Source: Verrucomicrobiia bacterium (GTDB lineage: Bacteria > Verrucomicrobiota > Verrucomicrobiia > Opitutales > Opitutaceae). From it: a DNA stretch of 22,599 bases. This document shows positions 13,556 to 21,681 of this stretch, in pieces; position 1 is the first letter of the stretch; each line of letters begins with the position of its first letter. The notes under the pieces are model-generated. The model searched no databases, was not told the origin of the DNA, and saw only the letters and a program-made list of their open reading frames with translations. The stretch is from positions 1 through 22,599 of the forward strand of contig JAUHWE010000007.1 of the NCBI GenBank assembly GCA_030424825.1. The letters run 5' to 3'. Both the position numbers and the translations under genes were made by a program.

Positions 13556-13975
13556 ATGATTAAGCTAAGCCGTATTGTTTTGTGGCTCACATTCGCCACC
13601 ACTCTGGCGATTCCGGTCGGCTCTGCCACCGAAATATACGTCTCCCAGCAAAATGGTTATCTGACTTTCAAGCAACCCCGTCTCAAGAACGACAAGAAGG
13701 GCGCGAAGCTGGTTGGGCGGCTATACAGCAAGCATTTTCACCGGATCAAGCAAGGAAGCCATATGCATATCAATGTGTACGATGCCGAAGGAACTCTGCT
13801 CGAAGACATCCTTGAATCCACCGATAGAAGAGTCTTCCATCAAAAGCATAAACGCGACCGAGGTTACATATTCCCCGCCCACGTCATCAGATTAGAGTCC
13901 AACTTCGGAGAAATCGCTCTCATTAAAATTTACGTATACGATCAGAGACACTACGAATTCGAGATCTATGACTAA
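13556..13975 (+). CDS. Secreted GxHxHI-family protein, copy C (unrecognised family)
   Basis: 139 residues from the ATG at 13556. A TTG at 13550 would add two residues but overlaps the CDF stop (13551-13553), so the ATG is preferred. The signal peptide ends about residue 24 (IPVGSATE). The mature domain holds G67-S-H-M-H-I72-NVYDAEGTLL and closes with IKIYVYDQRH (QRH 130-132), matching copies A and B. Extra histidines lie before (SKHFHRIKQ) and after the motif (VFHQKHKR). Placed 2 nt after the CDF exporter, it is probably translationally coupled to it, which is the strongest contextual link between this family and metal export. Function unknown; a periplasmic metal-binding protein is a reasonable hypothesis. 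Confidence 0.7.
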   Translation: MIKLSRIVLWLTFATTLAIPVGSATEIYVSQQNGYLTFKQPRLKNDKKGAKLVGRLYSKHFHRIKQGSHMHINVYDAEGTLLEDILESTDRRVFHQKHKRDRGYIFPAHVIRLESNFGEIALIKIYVYDQRHYEFEIYD

Positions 13976-14057
13976 CAGACATTAATGAGAGCCGATCTCA
14001 AAAAAGGCTTGATATTTCGGCAATCTGGACCGATTAAGAACCGTACATTGAAATGTA

Positions 14058-14486
14058 ATGAGATCTCTCGTCGCACTCAGCTTCTCAATCGCCCTCGCTT
14101 GCAATTCTGCACTAGCGGGCGTTGGTGGTTTGATCTACTGCGTCGAGAATGACTCTGGGGAGGTTTGCAGCGTCTCGGCTGAGAATGCCTCTGGCATCCC
14201 GGAAACTTGTTGCCCGTTGGAGCAAGCCAAGGGTCTTGCAAGCTTTCCGCTTCCTTTCGAATGCGATCATTGCACAGACTACGAAGTCGATGTGAGCGGT
14301 GAAGGCGCCACTCCGAAAGTCGACCGAGTCGTCGTGAAAGCCAACGCTGTCATGGCTTGGATCTCGACGGATCTGATTGTCGTTCGCAGTAAAAAGGCAG
14401 TTTTTAAGAAGGCCCCTGCAAGAGGTCCTCCGATACAGAACGGAGCATCTCAGCTATTTGCAGACACCATCGTGTTCCGCGTCTGA
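14058..14486 (+). CDS. CzcI-like secreted Cys protein, copy 2
   Basis: 142 residues. The signal peptide ends near residue 20 (CNSALA). The mature part begins GVGGLIYC28 and has additional cysteines (C37, C51-C52), then C69-D-H-C72-TDYEV and a late PARGPPI, ending ADTIVFRV. Relative to copy 1 (4596), GG-x3-[FY]C, C-x2-CTD, PAR-x-PPI and the terminal [LF]RV are all conserved and the three key cysteines have the same residue numbers, but the His-rich stretch of copy 1 is missing. It heads the second efflux operon, as CzcI heads czcICBA. The stop codon is followed at once by the second structured RNA. A weak TTGATA at 14009 is the only -35-like element I see before it. The role is probably regulatory or metal-binding in the periplasm. 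Confidence 0.65.
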   Translation: MRSLVALSFSIALACNSALAGVGGLIYCVENDSGEVCSVSAENASGIPETCCPLEQAKGLASFPLPFECDHCTDYEVDVSGEGATPKVDRVVVKANAVMAWISTDLIVVRSKKAVFKKAPARGPPIQNGASQLFADTIVFRV

Positions 14487-14602
14487 TATTCTGTTTTAGA
14501 TTCGATCCCATCCTAAGCACGCCGTTGTGCTTCGGACTACGTTGACCGCGATTCCTCAAAGGAAAATCGCGTCTCACATTCGAAAATGAAACAGGATATT
14601 TC
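14487..14602 (+). promoter_or_regulatory. Structured intercistronic RNA that buries the Shine-Dalgarno, copy 2
   Basis: Directly after the TGA (14484-14486), 14487-14498 pairs with 14587-14598 (12 bp including two GU). A symmetric 2x2 loop is followed by a 5-bp helix 14501-14505 / 14580-14584. Two internal hairpins follow: 14515-14520 / 14527-14532 (AAGCAC/GTGCTT, plus 3 bp beyond a mismatch) and 14547-14553 / 14565-14571 (CGCGATT/AATCGCG). The Shine-Dalgarno AGGA (14593-14596), 6 nt before the ATG at 14603, is paired. The plan matches 5034-5130 with a largely different sequence; only the GTCTGATA around the stop, the CTG arm and CAGGA are shared. This indicates a conserved fold, not a recent copy. 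Confidence 0.75.
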
Positions 14603-15961
14603 ATGCCCTTCCATCAATTTTCATCTCAAATAATAGCGCCAAAATGGCGTTGCAGATTATTAACTTATTCGCTCGTAGCCTCGCTATCACTAGGGTGTTC
14701 GGTCGCATACGGACAAGCCCCTGTTTATACGGCTCCTCGTGACATTCCTAGCGATAAGGGAGCTCCTAGGGTTCTAGGTACGGTCACACTTCGACAGGCT
14801 ATCTCGCTAGCCATCGAGCACAGCCCAGAGTTTCAAGCGCTCGCATGGGATGCCAACGGTTCGCTCGCCAGAATTCGCCAAGCTCGCCTCTGGCCAAATC
14901 CGGAACTTGAATACGAACGCGAGAATTTCGGGGGCACAGGAAAGTTCGACGGCTCGGACTTCGCCGAATCCACGCTAAGCCTCGCCCAAAGTCTCCCGCT
15001 TGGCGGGGACATCAAGCAACGACGCAAGATTGCAGAGCTGGATTCCCAGCTCGCCGACTGGGACTATCATGCAGCCCGTCTTCAAACAATTGCCGAAGTG
15101 ACGCGGCGATTTGTCGTCGCTCTCGCTGCGGACCGGAGTCTGGAACTCGCCAAGCAAGAGCTTGAGCTCGCTCAGGCCACAAAGAAGCTCACTCAAAGCC
15201 GCGTTGACGCGGGTGACGCATCGCCGGTAGAACTGTCCCGCGTCGTCGTCCCTGTCATCAAGGCCGAGCTTGCTCTCAAGCGGGCGGAGAGGCTTAGCGA
15301 TGCCGCTCATCGCAGCCTTTCCCTAAGCTGGGGAGAAAGAGTAGTGACGTTCACGGAAATCGCTGGCGACCTGGAGGAACTGTCGCCAGCCCCCAGCCCC
15401 GAGGCCTTGGTCCAGCACCTAGGCGAGAATCCAAATGTCGCTCGCTGGGCCATCGAAATCAGCGCTCGAATCACCGAGCGTCATCTCGCAAAGGCCGAAG
15501 CCATCCCAAACCTCACAGGACGAATCGGACTCAGGAGGGACAACGAAAGCGGCGACGAGGCGCTCGTAGTGGGTATTTCTCTACCGCTACCTCTATTTGA
15601 CAGAGGACAAGTGCAAATCCAATCCGCCCGAGCAGGCGAAGCTTCGGCCCGTAGTCGCCAAAGAGCTGCTGAACTTCGCCTAGAAGGACTCCTCAGTGAA
15701 GCCTATTTCGATCTGGCTAACGCCTACGATGAAGCCGTCGCCATCCGCGACCGAGCCCTCCCCGCTGCGGAAGATGCCTACCAAGGTACACAGCTCGCGT
15801 TCAAAGAAGGCAAACTCCCCTTTCTCGATGTCCTCGACGCCCAGCGAACCCTCTTCGAGCTCCAAGAAAGCTACCTTCAAGCCCTCCAAGCCTACCATCT
15901 CGGAACCGCAAATATCGAATCGCTTATCGGTCGGAGTCTCGCCGATCTGCATAACAAATAA
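14603..15961 (+). CDS. czcC: TolC/CzcC-family outer-membrane efflux factor 2
   Basis: 452 residues. The N-terminus has a basic stretch, then a hydrophobic core (LLTYSLVASLSLGCSVAYGQ). LSLGC could be a lipobox, giving a lipoprotein like CusC, or the signal may be cleaved at YGQA. The mature protein shows the two-fold efflux-channel pattern: VTLRQAISLAIEHSPEFQAL, ARLWPNPELEYERENFGG, long helices with many Ala/Glu, then VVGISLPLPLFDRGQVQIQS in the second repeat and KEGKLPFLDVLDAQRTLFEL near the end, which are standard CzcC-type motifs. Translation starts at an ATG whose Shine-Dalgarno lies in the RNA helix described before it. The adaptor follows after 19 nt. It is only distantly related to the channel at 5131, so the two operons are not a simple tandem duplication. 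Confidence 0.92.
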   Translation: MPFHQFSSQIIAPKWRCRLLTYSLVASLSLGCSVAYGQAPVYTAPRDIPSDKGAPRVLGTVTLRQAISLAIEHSPEFQALAWDANGSLARIRQARLWPNPELEYERENFGGTGKFDGSDFAESTLSLAQSLPLGGDIKQRRKIAELDSQLADWDYHAARLQTIAEVTRRFVVALAADRSLELAKQELELAQATKKLTQSRVDAGDASPVELSRVVVPVIKAELALKRAERLSDAAHRSLSLSWGERVVTFTEIAGDLEELSPAPSPEALVQHLGENPNVARWAIEISARITERHLAKAEAIPNLTGRIGLRRDNESGDEALVVGISLPLPLFDRGQVQIQSARAGEASARSRQRAAELRLEGLLSEAYFDLANAYDEAVAIRDRALPAAEDAYQGTQLAFKEGKLPFLDVLDAQRTLFELQESYLQALQAYHLGTANIESLIGRSLADLHNK

Positions 15962-15980
15962 CCTTCCAAACAAAACAATT

Positions 15981-17576
15981 ATGAAAACAAAAAATACGTA
16001 TTCAAATATCGGATTGTCTACTTTAGTAGCAATCCTCCTCGGAATCGGAGCCCTCTTTTCGAGTGGTTGCGGCCAAGAGAAGTTAGAAACCGTCAACGCG
16101 GGTGACCATGCAGGACCTGCCCACGCCGCTGAGGTAGCCTATACGCCGATCCCTCACAGTCATGAAGTGGCGGGCGAAACCTGTTTCATCTGCGACGCTT
16201 CCAAACGCGACAAAGGCCGCCTCTGGTGCACGGAGCACGCCCGGTACGAAGATCGTTGTTGGCTCTGCCATCCGGAATTGGAAGACAAAAGCCGACTTTG
16301 GTGCAAAGAGCATTCCCTCTACGAAGACGAGTGTTATCTCTGCCATCCAGAGTTGAGGAAGGAAGCTGGAGGCTCTGCCTCGGTCACCCCTTCAGCCAAA
16401 ACCAGCGAGGGCGGTCACGCCCTTTTTTGCAACGAACACAACGTGCCCGAAGCGGAGTGCGGAATCTGCCAGCCAGACCTCGCCGCATCGCTCCTACCGG
16501 GCGACGACATGAAAGTACGCTTCATATCCGAAGCCTCTGCGGGCAAGGCGGGCATCCGCACAGAACTTCCCCGCATGAGCGAATCTGCTCCCGTCATTGC
16601 CGCCATCTGTGAAACGCAATACAATCTCAACACACTCGCTAAGGTTTCCCCCCTCGTCGGGGGCGTCGTCCGCTTTGTGCACAAGGACGTAGGCGAGAGG
16701 GTCAACGCAGGCGAGCCGCTCGTCGAGCTCCACTCCGCCGAGGTCGCCGCCGCCAAGAGCGCTTACCTTTCCGCTGTCGTCGAACTGGACATACGCAAGC
16801 AATCCTTCGACCGCGAAACTCGCCTACAAAAGCAAAGTGTAACTTCGGAAAGGGAGCTTCTCGAAGCACAAGCCGACTACCGCAAGGCCAAGCTAGCCGT
16901 TAGCAATCTTCGCCAACGCCTCCTCAACCTCGGCCTCGAAACCGACGAAATCGCCCGCGTCGAAAACGAGCAGGACACCTCCGCCCAGCTCATCGTCTGT
17001 GCCCCGTTTTCAGGAACACTGGTCGACCGCAAATCCGTTATCGGAGAAGCCGTCGAAGCGGGGCACCCGCTCTTCACGCTCGCAGACCTCTCCACACGCT
17101 GGTTGGAGATATCCGTTCCCTCCGATCACGTAGGCCAGCTTCAGGTCGGACAGCCCGTGGAAGCCGTTTTCCCGGAATTGCCAAACGCTCGCGTTGCGGG
17201 ACGCATTACATGGGTGGACACCTCAATCGACCCAGACACCCGCATGATACGAGCGCGTGCCCTCGTCACAGAGAACGCCGAACAACTAGCTTCGGGCCTT
17301 TTCGGGAAAATCTACATCGCAATAGGCAAGAAAGAGCTTTCCGCAATCGTACCCAGGGAATCAGTTCAGCGACACGAAGGATCTGATTTCGTATTCGTGC
17401 AGAACGCTCCCGACCTATTCGCCCTCCGCCGCGTCTATCTCGGCGCCGCGAGAAACGGCCAAGTGCAGGTGCTTGCGGGACTGAGCCCACGCGACTCCGT
17501 CGTTACCGACGGCAGCTTCATTGTCATGTCCGAATTCCTCAAGTCCCGCTTAGGGGCTGGCTGCGTGGACGACTAA
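15981..17576 (+). CDS. czcB: CzcB-type RND adaptor with N-terminal Cys/His modules
   Basis: 531 residues. The signal ends in FSSGC30, a lipobox, so it is probably a lipoprotein on the periplasmic face. Before the adaptor core lies a Cys/His region: HSH, C68FIC71, then three modules of the form C-x-E-H, about 6 residues, C-x2-C-[HQ]-P: C83/H86/C93/C96, C108/H111/C118/C121 and C150/H153/C160/C163. The first two are tandem 25-residue repeats. The adaptor core follows: barrel-sandwich (VSPLVGGVVRFVHKDVGERV), a full alpha-hairpin about 250-320 (SAEVAAAKSAYLSAVVELDI, RELLEAQADYRKAKLAVSNL), the second lipoyl half (VCAPFSGTLVDRKSVIGEAV), beta-barrel and membrane-proximal domain. Start at ATG 15981; longer upstream frames overlap the channel gene. 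The modules probably bind Zn or a similar ion. Confidence 0.92.
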   Translation: MKTKNTYSNIGLSTLVAILLGIGALFSSGCGQEKLETVNAGDHAGPAHAAEVAYTPIPHSHEVAGETCFICDASKRDKGRLWCTEHARYEDRCWLCHPELEDKSRLWCKEHSLYEDECYLCHPELRKEAGGSASVTPSAKTSEGGHALFCNEHNVPEAECGICQPDLAASLLPGDDMKVRFISEASAGKAGIRTELPRMSESAPVIAAICETQYNLNTLAKVSPLVGGVVRFVHKDVGERVNAGEPLVELHSAEVAAAKSAYLSAVVELDIRKQSFDRETRLQKQSVTSERELLEAQADYRKAKLAVSNLRQRLLNLGLETDEIARVENEQDTSAQLIVCAPFSGTLVDRKSVIGEAVEAGHPLFTLADLSTRWLEISVPSDHVGQLQVGQPVEAVFPELPNARVAGRITWVDTSIDPDTRMIRARALVTENAEQLASGLFGKIYIAIGKKELSAIVPRESVQRHEGSDFVFVQNAPDLFALRRVYLGAARNGQVQVLAGLSPRDSVVTDGSFIVMSEFLKSRLGAGCVDD

Positions 17577-17616
17577 GCCACTTTTCATTCCATTTATCTA
17601 GAACCGGATTTTCATC

Positions 17617-20600
17617 ATGCTTTCCAAACTCGTCGAATTTTCTCTCAAGAACCGCCTGCTCATCGTGCTTCTGTTCGCCGCTGCCAGCGTAGTTGGAATC
17701 TGGAGGCTGAGCATGCTGCCAGTCGACGCGTTCCCCGACACCACACCGGTTCAAGTTCAAATCAACACGGTCGCGCCCGCGCTCAACCCCGAAGAGATCG
17801 AGCAGCAAATCACTTTGCCCATCGAACTCTCGGTCGGAGGGCTCCCCGGACTCAGCAACGTAAGATCCGTATCCAAATTCGGGTTCTCCCAAGTCGTCGC
17901 CACCTTCGACGACGAAACCAAAATCATCGACGCCCGCCAATACGTCTTCGAACGCATCAACTCCGTCGAACTGCCCGACGGTATCGAACGCCCGCAGCTC
18001 GGACCCATCGCCACCGGACTCGGCGAAGTCTTCCACTACATCGTCCGTTCCGAAGACCCAAACCGCACCCTCGAAGAGCTGCGAACCCTGCACGACTGGG
18101 TAGTGAAACCGGAACTACGAAAAGTCTCCGGAGTGGCCGAGGTTAACTCCTGGGGCGGCGAAGTCCGCCAGTACCACGTCGTCGTTTCGCCCGCCGCGCT
18201 TCTCAAATACAATCTCACGCTTGACGACGTCTACGAAGCGCTCGAATCCAACAACAGCAACGTCGGCGGCGGCGTGCTCACCGCAAGTGGCGTCTCCCAG
18301 CTCGTGCACGGCATCGGCCGCGTGACCAATATCGAGCAAATCGAAAACATTGTCGTCGACTCCTTCGACGGCAACCCCATCCATATACACGACATCTCCG
18401 AAGAAGTGAAGATCGACCGCGAAATCCGACGCGGAGCGGTAACCGCCGACGGCCGCGGCGAAGCCGTCCTCGGGCTCGCCTTCATGCTCATGGGCGAAAA
18501 CAGCAAGGTCGTCACCGAAAACCTCAAGAAACAGCTCGACCAAGTCCGCCCCGCGCTTCCCGACGACGTGATCGTCGAAATCGTTTACGACCGTACCGAG
18601 CTCACCACCTCCGTCATCGGCACCGTGCAGCACAATCTTTTTCTCGGAGCCATTCTCGTCATCGTAGTGCTATTTCTGCTGCTCGGAAATTTCCGAGCCG
18701 GGCTCCTCGTGGCTTTCGCCATCCCACTCGCCATGCTCCTCGCCATCCTCGGCATGTACGAATTCGCCATCGCCGCCAGCCTGCTCAGCCTCGGAGCCAT
18801 CGACTTCGGCATCATCATCGACGGCTCCGTCGTCATGACCGAATCCAACCTGCGAAACCTTTCCAAAAAATCCAAGCAGCTCGGCCGCCCACTCACCAAA
18901 GCAGAGCGGCTGCAAACGATTATCGAATCCGCCAAACAAGTCGCCCGACCCATCGCCTTCGGCATCGGCATCATCATCATCGTTTTCATTCCCATCCTCA
19001 CCCTCGAAGGGATCGAAGGAAAGATGTTCAAGCCCATGGCCTGGACCTTCATCTTCGCCTTGCTCGGGGCCCTTGTCCTCGCTCTCACGCTCTCGCCCGT
19101 GCTCAGCTACTACTTCCTGCCCCGCACGCAAAAGCACAGCCAGGGAGTCGTGGAAAAAGCCATCCTCGGCGCCTATAGCTTTTGCCTCAACGGAGCCTTG
19201 AAAGCCAAGAAGGCAGTCCTCTTAACAGTCCTCGCCATTCTAGCGCTATCCGGCTGGCAAGCCTTCCGCCTCGGAGGCGAATTTCTCCCGCGACTCAGCG
19301 AAGGGGCCATCGCCATCAACACCATCCGCCTTGCCGGGATATCCGTAGACGAATCCACCGCCTACAACACCCGCATCGAGCAGCTCCTAAAAGAGAACTT
19401 CCCCGACGAAATCCGTCACGTCTGGAGCCGCATCGGCACCGCCGAAGTCGCCACCGACCCGATGGGAACGGAACTCACCGACATCTTCGTCTCCCTCAGT
19501 CCACGCGACCAGTGGACCAAGGCCGATAGTCAATCCGAGCTTGTCGCCGCCATGCAGGAGGAAGTCGCCGATCTGCCGGGCCTCAACATCGTCTTCACTC
19601 AGCCCATCGAAATGCGGCTCAACGAAATGGTGTCCGGCATCCGCTCCGACCTCGGCATCAAAATCTACGGCGACGACTTCGACGAACTCGTCCGCATCAG
19701 CGACGACATACAGCGCGTCCTGCTCACCGTCCCAGGAGCGACCGACATCGCCGTCGACCAGCTCACCGGCCAGCCCACCTTGCAAGTGCGCGTCGACCAG
19801 CAAGCCATCGCCCGCTACGGCGTCCCCGCCAACGACGTGCTCCAATTCGTCGAAGCCGTTGGCGGCCGCGAAGTCGGCGAAGTATTCGAAGGACAACGAC
19901 ACTTCGACCTCGTAGCCCGGCTCCCCGACGAGCACCGCAGCGACGCCACCACGCTCGCCAACACCATCGTGCCCACCGAGATCGGCCAACGCCTGCCGCT
20001 CCGCACCCTCGCCAACATTGAAGAAACTGCAGGCTCCGCCACCATCAACCGCGAGTGGGGCCGCCGCCTCATCCGCGTCCAGTGCAACATCGCCGGACGC
20101 GACGCCCGCTCCTTCATAGAAGAAGCCAGAGAAAAGATAGAGCAATCCGTGTCGCTGCCAGATGGATACGTCGTCGAATGGGGCGGGCAGTTCGAAAACC
20201 TCGAACGCGCTCAAAACCGCCTCATGCTCGTCGTGCCCGCCACGTTGTTGCTCGTCTTCATTCTCCTCTTCTTCAGCATGAAGAATCTCCGAGACGTGTT
20301 GCTCATCTATACCGGCATTCCCTTCGCCCTCATCGGAGGCGTATTTGCTCTCTGGATGCGCGACATCAACTTCAGCGTCAGTGCAGCCGTCGGCTTCATC
20401 GCGCTATCCGGCATCGCCGTTCTCAACGGGCAAATCCTTGTCGTCGCCATCCGCAACTTCATCGACGAAGGGCAAGCCATCGGAGCCGCCGTCAAAAACG
20501 CCGCTCTGCAACGCCTCAAGCCCGTCCTTGCCACCGCAGTCACCGACGCCGTCGGCTTCCTGCCCATGGCCCTATCGACCGGCGTAGGGGCGGAAGTCCA

Positions 20601-20724
20601 ACGACCGCTCGCCACCGTCGTCATCGGGGGCGTCGTCACCTCCACCATCCTAACCCTCGTCGTCCTCCCGATCCTCTACACGATGTTCGGAAAGAAAAAA
20701 CCGGAAGCTACAGATGGAATGTAA
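17617..20724 (+). CDS. czcA: Heavy-metal RND efflux pump 2 (CzcA type)
   Basis: 1035 residues, full length. It begins MLSKLVEFSLKNRLLIVLLF and MLPVDAFPDTTPVQVQINT, typical CzcA openings. TM4 reads DFGIIIDGSVVMTES (396-410), with D396, D402 and E409. The 6- and 7-residue spacing equals D402/D408/E415 of Cupriavidus CzcA, the residues required for proton-driven Zn/Co/Cd efflux. This fits the DFG-x3-DG signature of divalent-metal pumps. Porter-domain motifs (GGEFLPRLSEGAIAINTIR, VSGIRSDLGIKIYG) agree. Base composition is clearly GC-richer here (one 60-nt line counted at 68% GC) than in the left part of the window, with codon third positions mostly C or G. The HMA-CDF gene overlaps its 3' end by 11 nt. 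Zn/Cd/Co export is likely from the family. Confidence 0.95.
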   Translation: MLSKLVEFSLKNRLLIVLLFAAASVVGIWRLSMLPVDAFPDTTPVQVQINTVAPALNPEEIEQQITLPIELSVGGLPGLSNVRSVSKFGFSQVVATFDDETKIIDARQYVFERINSVELPDGIERPQLGPIATGLGEVFHYIVRSEDPNRTLEELRTLHDWVVKPELRKVSGVAEVNSWGGEVRQYHVVVSPAALLKYNLTLDDVYEALESNNSNVGGGVLTASGVSQLVHGIGRVTNIEQIENIVVDSFDGNPIHIHDISEEVKIDREIRRGAVTADGRGEAVLGLAFMLMGENSKVVTENLKKQLDQVRPALPDDVIVEIVYDRTELTTSVIGTVQHNLFLGAILVIVVLFLLLGNFRAGLLVAFAIPLAMLLAILGMYEFAIAASLLSLGAIDFGIIIDGSVVMTESNLRNLSKKSKQLGRPLTKAERLQTIIESAKQVARPIAFGIGIIIIVFIPILTLEGIEGKMFKPMAWTFIFALLGALVLALTLSPVLSYYFLPRTQKHSQGVVEKAILGAYSFCLNGALKAKKAVLLTVLAILALSGWQAFRLGGEFLPRLSEGAIAINTIRLAGISVDESTAYNTRIEQLLKENFPDEIRHVWSRIGTAEVATDPMGTELTDIFVSLSPRDQWTKADSQSELVAAMQEEVADLPGLNIVFTQPIEMRLNEMVSGIRSDLGIKIYGDDFDELVRISDDIQRVLLTVPGATDIAVDQLTGQPTLQVRVDQQAIARYGVPANDVLQFVEAVGGREVGEVFEGQRHFDLVARLPDEHRSDATTLANTIVPTEIGQRLPLRTLANIEETAGSATINREWGRRLIRVQCNIAGRDARSFIEEAREKIEQSVSLPDGYVVEWGGQFENLERAQNRLMLVVPATLLLVFILLFFSMKNLRDVLLIYTGIPFALIGGVFALWMRDINFSVSAAVGFIALSGIAVLNGQILVVAIRNFIDEGQAIGAAVKNAALQRLKPVLATAVTDAVGFLPMALSTGVGAEVQRPLATVVIGGVVTSTILTLVVLPILYTMFGKKKPEATDGM

Positions 20725-21511
20725 GAAAACGACCTTTAGAATCAAAGACATGGACTGCCCTTCCGAGGAGCAGATGATCCGCATGAAGCTCGAGCCGCTA
20801 GAGAACGTCTGCCGTCTCGACTTCGATATCCCTGAACGGGCTCTTGAAGTCTACCATCACGAAAGTCCACAAGAGATATCCGAAGCGCTGACCGAGCTCG
20901 AACTCGGCTCTGAAATGCTTTCAACCATCGACGCGTTAGCACCGAGTCACTCCGAATCCCAAATTCAGCGAACCGCCCTCTGGTGGGTGCTCGGAATCAA
21001 CTTCGGCTTCTTTATCATCGAAATGACGGCTGGCTGGATCGCCCATTCGATGGGGCTGGTAGCGGATTCGCTCGACATGCTCGCCGACTCCATGGTCTAC
21101 GGCCTCAGCCTCTTCGCTGTTGGGGCGGCCGTCGCCACCAAAAAGAAGATCGCCAAACTTAGCGGCATATTTCAGATGGGCCTCGCCATGCTCGGCTTCG
21201 CCGAAGTGATTCGGCGCTTTTTCTTCAGCTCCGAAACGCCACTCTTTGGTTGGATGATTCTCGTGGCAGCTCTCGCTCTTATCGCAAACGGCATCTCGCT
21301 GCTCATCATCACCAAAGCCAAAAGCAGCGAAGCCCACATGCAAGCGAGTGCCATTTTCACCTCCAATGACATCATCGTAAACGGCGGCGTCATAGTTGCA
21401 GGCCTCCTCGTCTACTCCCTTGAATCCCGCTGGCCCGACCTCCTCATCGGAGCCATCGTCTTCGCCTTCGTTATGAAAGGCGCCCTTAAGATCCTGAAAT
21501 TGTCGCGTTAG
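20714..21511 (+). CDS. HMA-domain/CDF fusion cation exporter
   Basis: 265 residues. Residues 1-70 form a heavy-metal-associated-like domain with only one ligand Cys in the usual loop (KDMDC15PSEEQM), plus C3 and C33. A linker leads to a short CDF-type membrane domain of about six helices from residue 87. Helix 2 carries ADSLDMLADS with D121-x3-D125 in the transport-site position, and helix 5 has FTSNDIIVNGG, the SND-x3-N version of the second half-site. The CDF cytoplasmic C-terminal domain is absent: the protein ends right after the last helix (KILKLSR), so the N-terminal HMA domain may replace it as metal sensor. The 11-nt overlap with czcA indicates translational coupling. Family placement is good, substrate unknown. 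Confidence 0.85.
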   Translation: MECKKTTFRIKDMDCPSEEQMIRMKLEPLENVCRLDFDIPERALEVYHHESPQEISEALTELELGSEMLSTIDALAPSHSESQIQRTALWWVLGINFGFFIIEMTAGWIAHSMGLVADSLDMLADSMVYGLSLFAVGAAVATKKKIAKLSGIFQMGLAMLGFAEVIRRFFFSSETPLFGWMILVAALALIANGISLLIITKAKSSEAHMQASAIFTSNDIIVNGGVIVAGLLVYSLESRWPDLLIGAIVFAFVMKGALKILKLSR

Positions 21512-21681
21512 AGCCGTTTCCCAACGTCAGAGCGTCAGAACCAACCCCCAAGACGGCTCATGAGCGAACAGACCTCGCGTTTTGATTGTCACTCCATCGC
21601 GAGGGATAACTTCGCCGATACCAAAAGACCTCTACCAATCCGACAAACCTAGCACTAGGGCCTTCTAATTTTCAACATCCC
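21512..21681 (+). other. Convergent non-coding gap with inverted repeats
   Basis: No gene is seen. Two perfect 7-bp inverted repeats are present: GAGCCGT (21511-21517) / ACGGCTC (21553-21559), which begins in the stop codon of the CDF fusion, and CCTCGCG (21573-21579) / CGCGAGG (21598-21604). Neither is followed by a T-run on either strand, so they are weak candidates for termination between the convergent gene groups. Confidence 0.4.

Noticed and set aside
15696..15980. Longer N-terminus for the CzcB-type adaptor
   Set aside because: It overlaps the channel gene in another frame; the lipoprotein signal starts cleanly at ATG 15981.
16218..16367. DNA direct repeat as a CRISPR or mobile-element repeat
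   Set aside because: The repeat is in frame and encodes the tandem Cys/His modules of the adaptor; similarity is at protein level.
18115..18633. 172-codon minus-strand frame inside czcA
   Set aside because: Antisense to conserved porter-domain codons; no start context or domain.
19387..20214. 275-codon open frame on the minus strand inside czcA
   Set aside because: A mirror of high-GC czcA codons; the Gly/Ala/Val/Asp-rich composition is typical of antisense frames in GC-rich genes.
20055..20777. 240-codon plus-strand frame overlapping the end of czcA
   Set aside because: Extremely Arg/His/Pro-rich composition from a shifted frame of czcA; no family resemblance.
21511..21604. Inverted repeats as intrinsic terminators or a small RNA gene
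   Set aside because: Stems are 7 bp with long loops and no T-run on either strand; listed only as structure in a gap.
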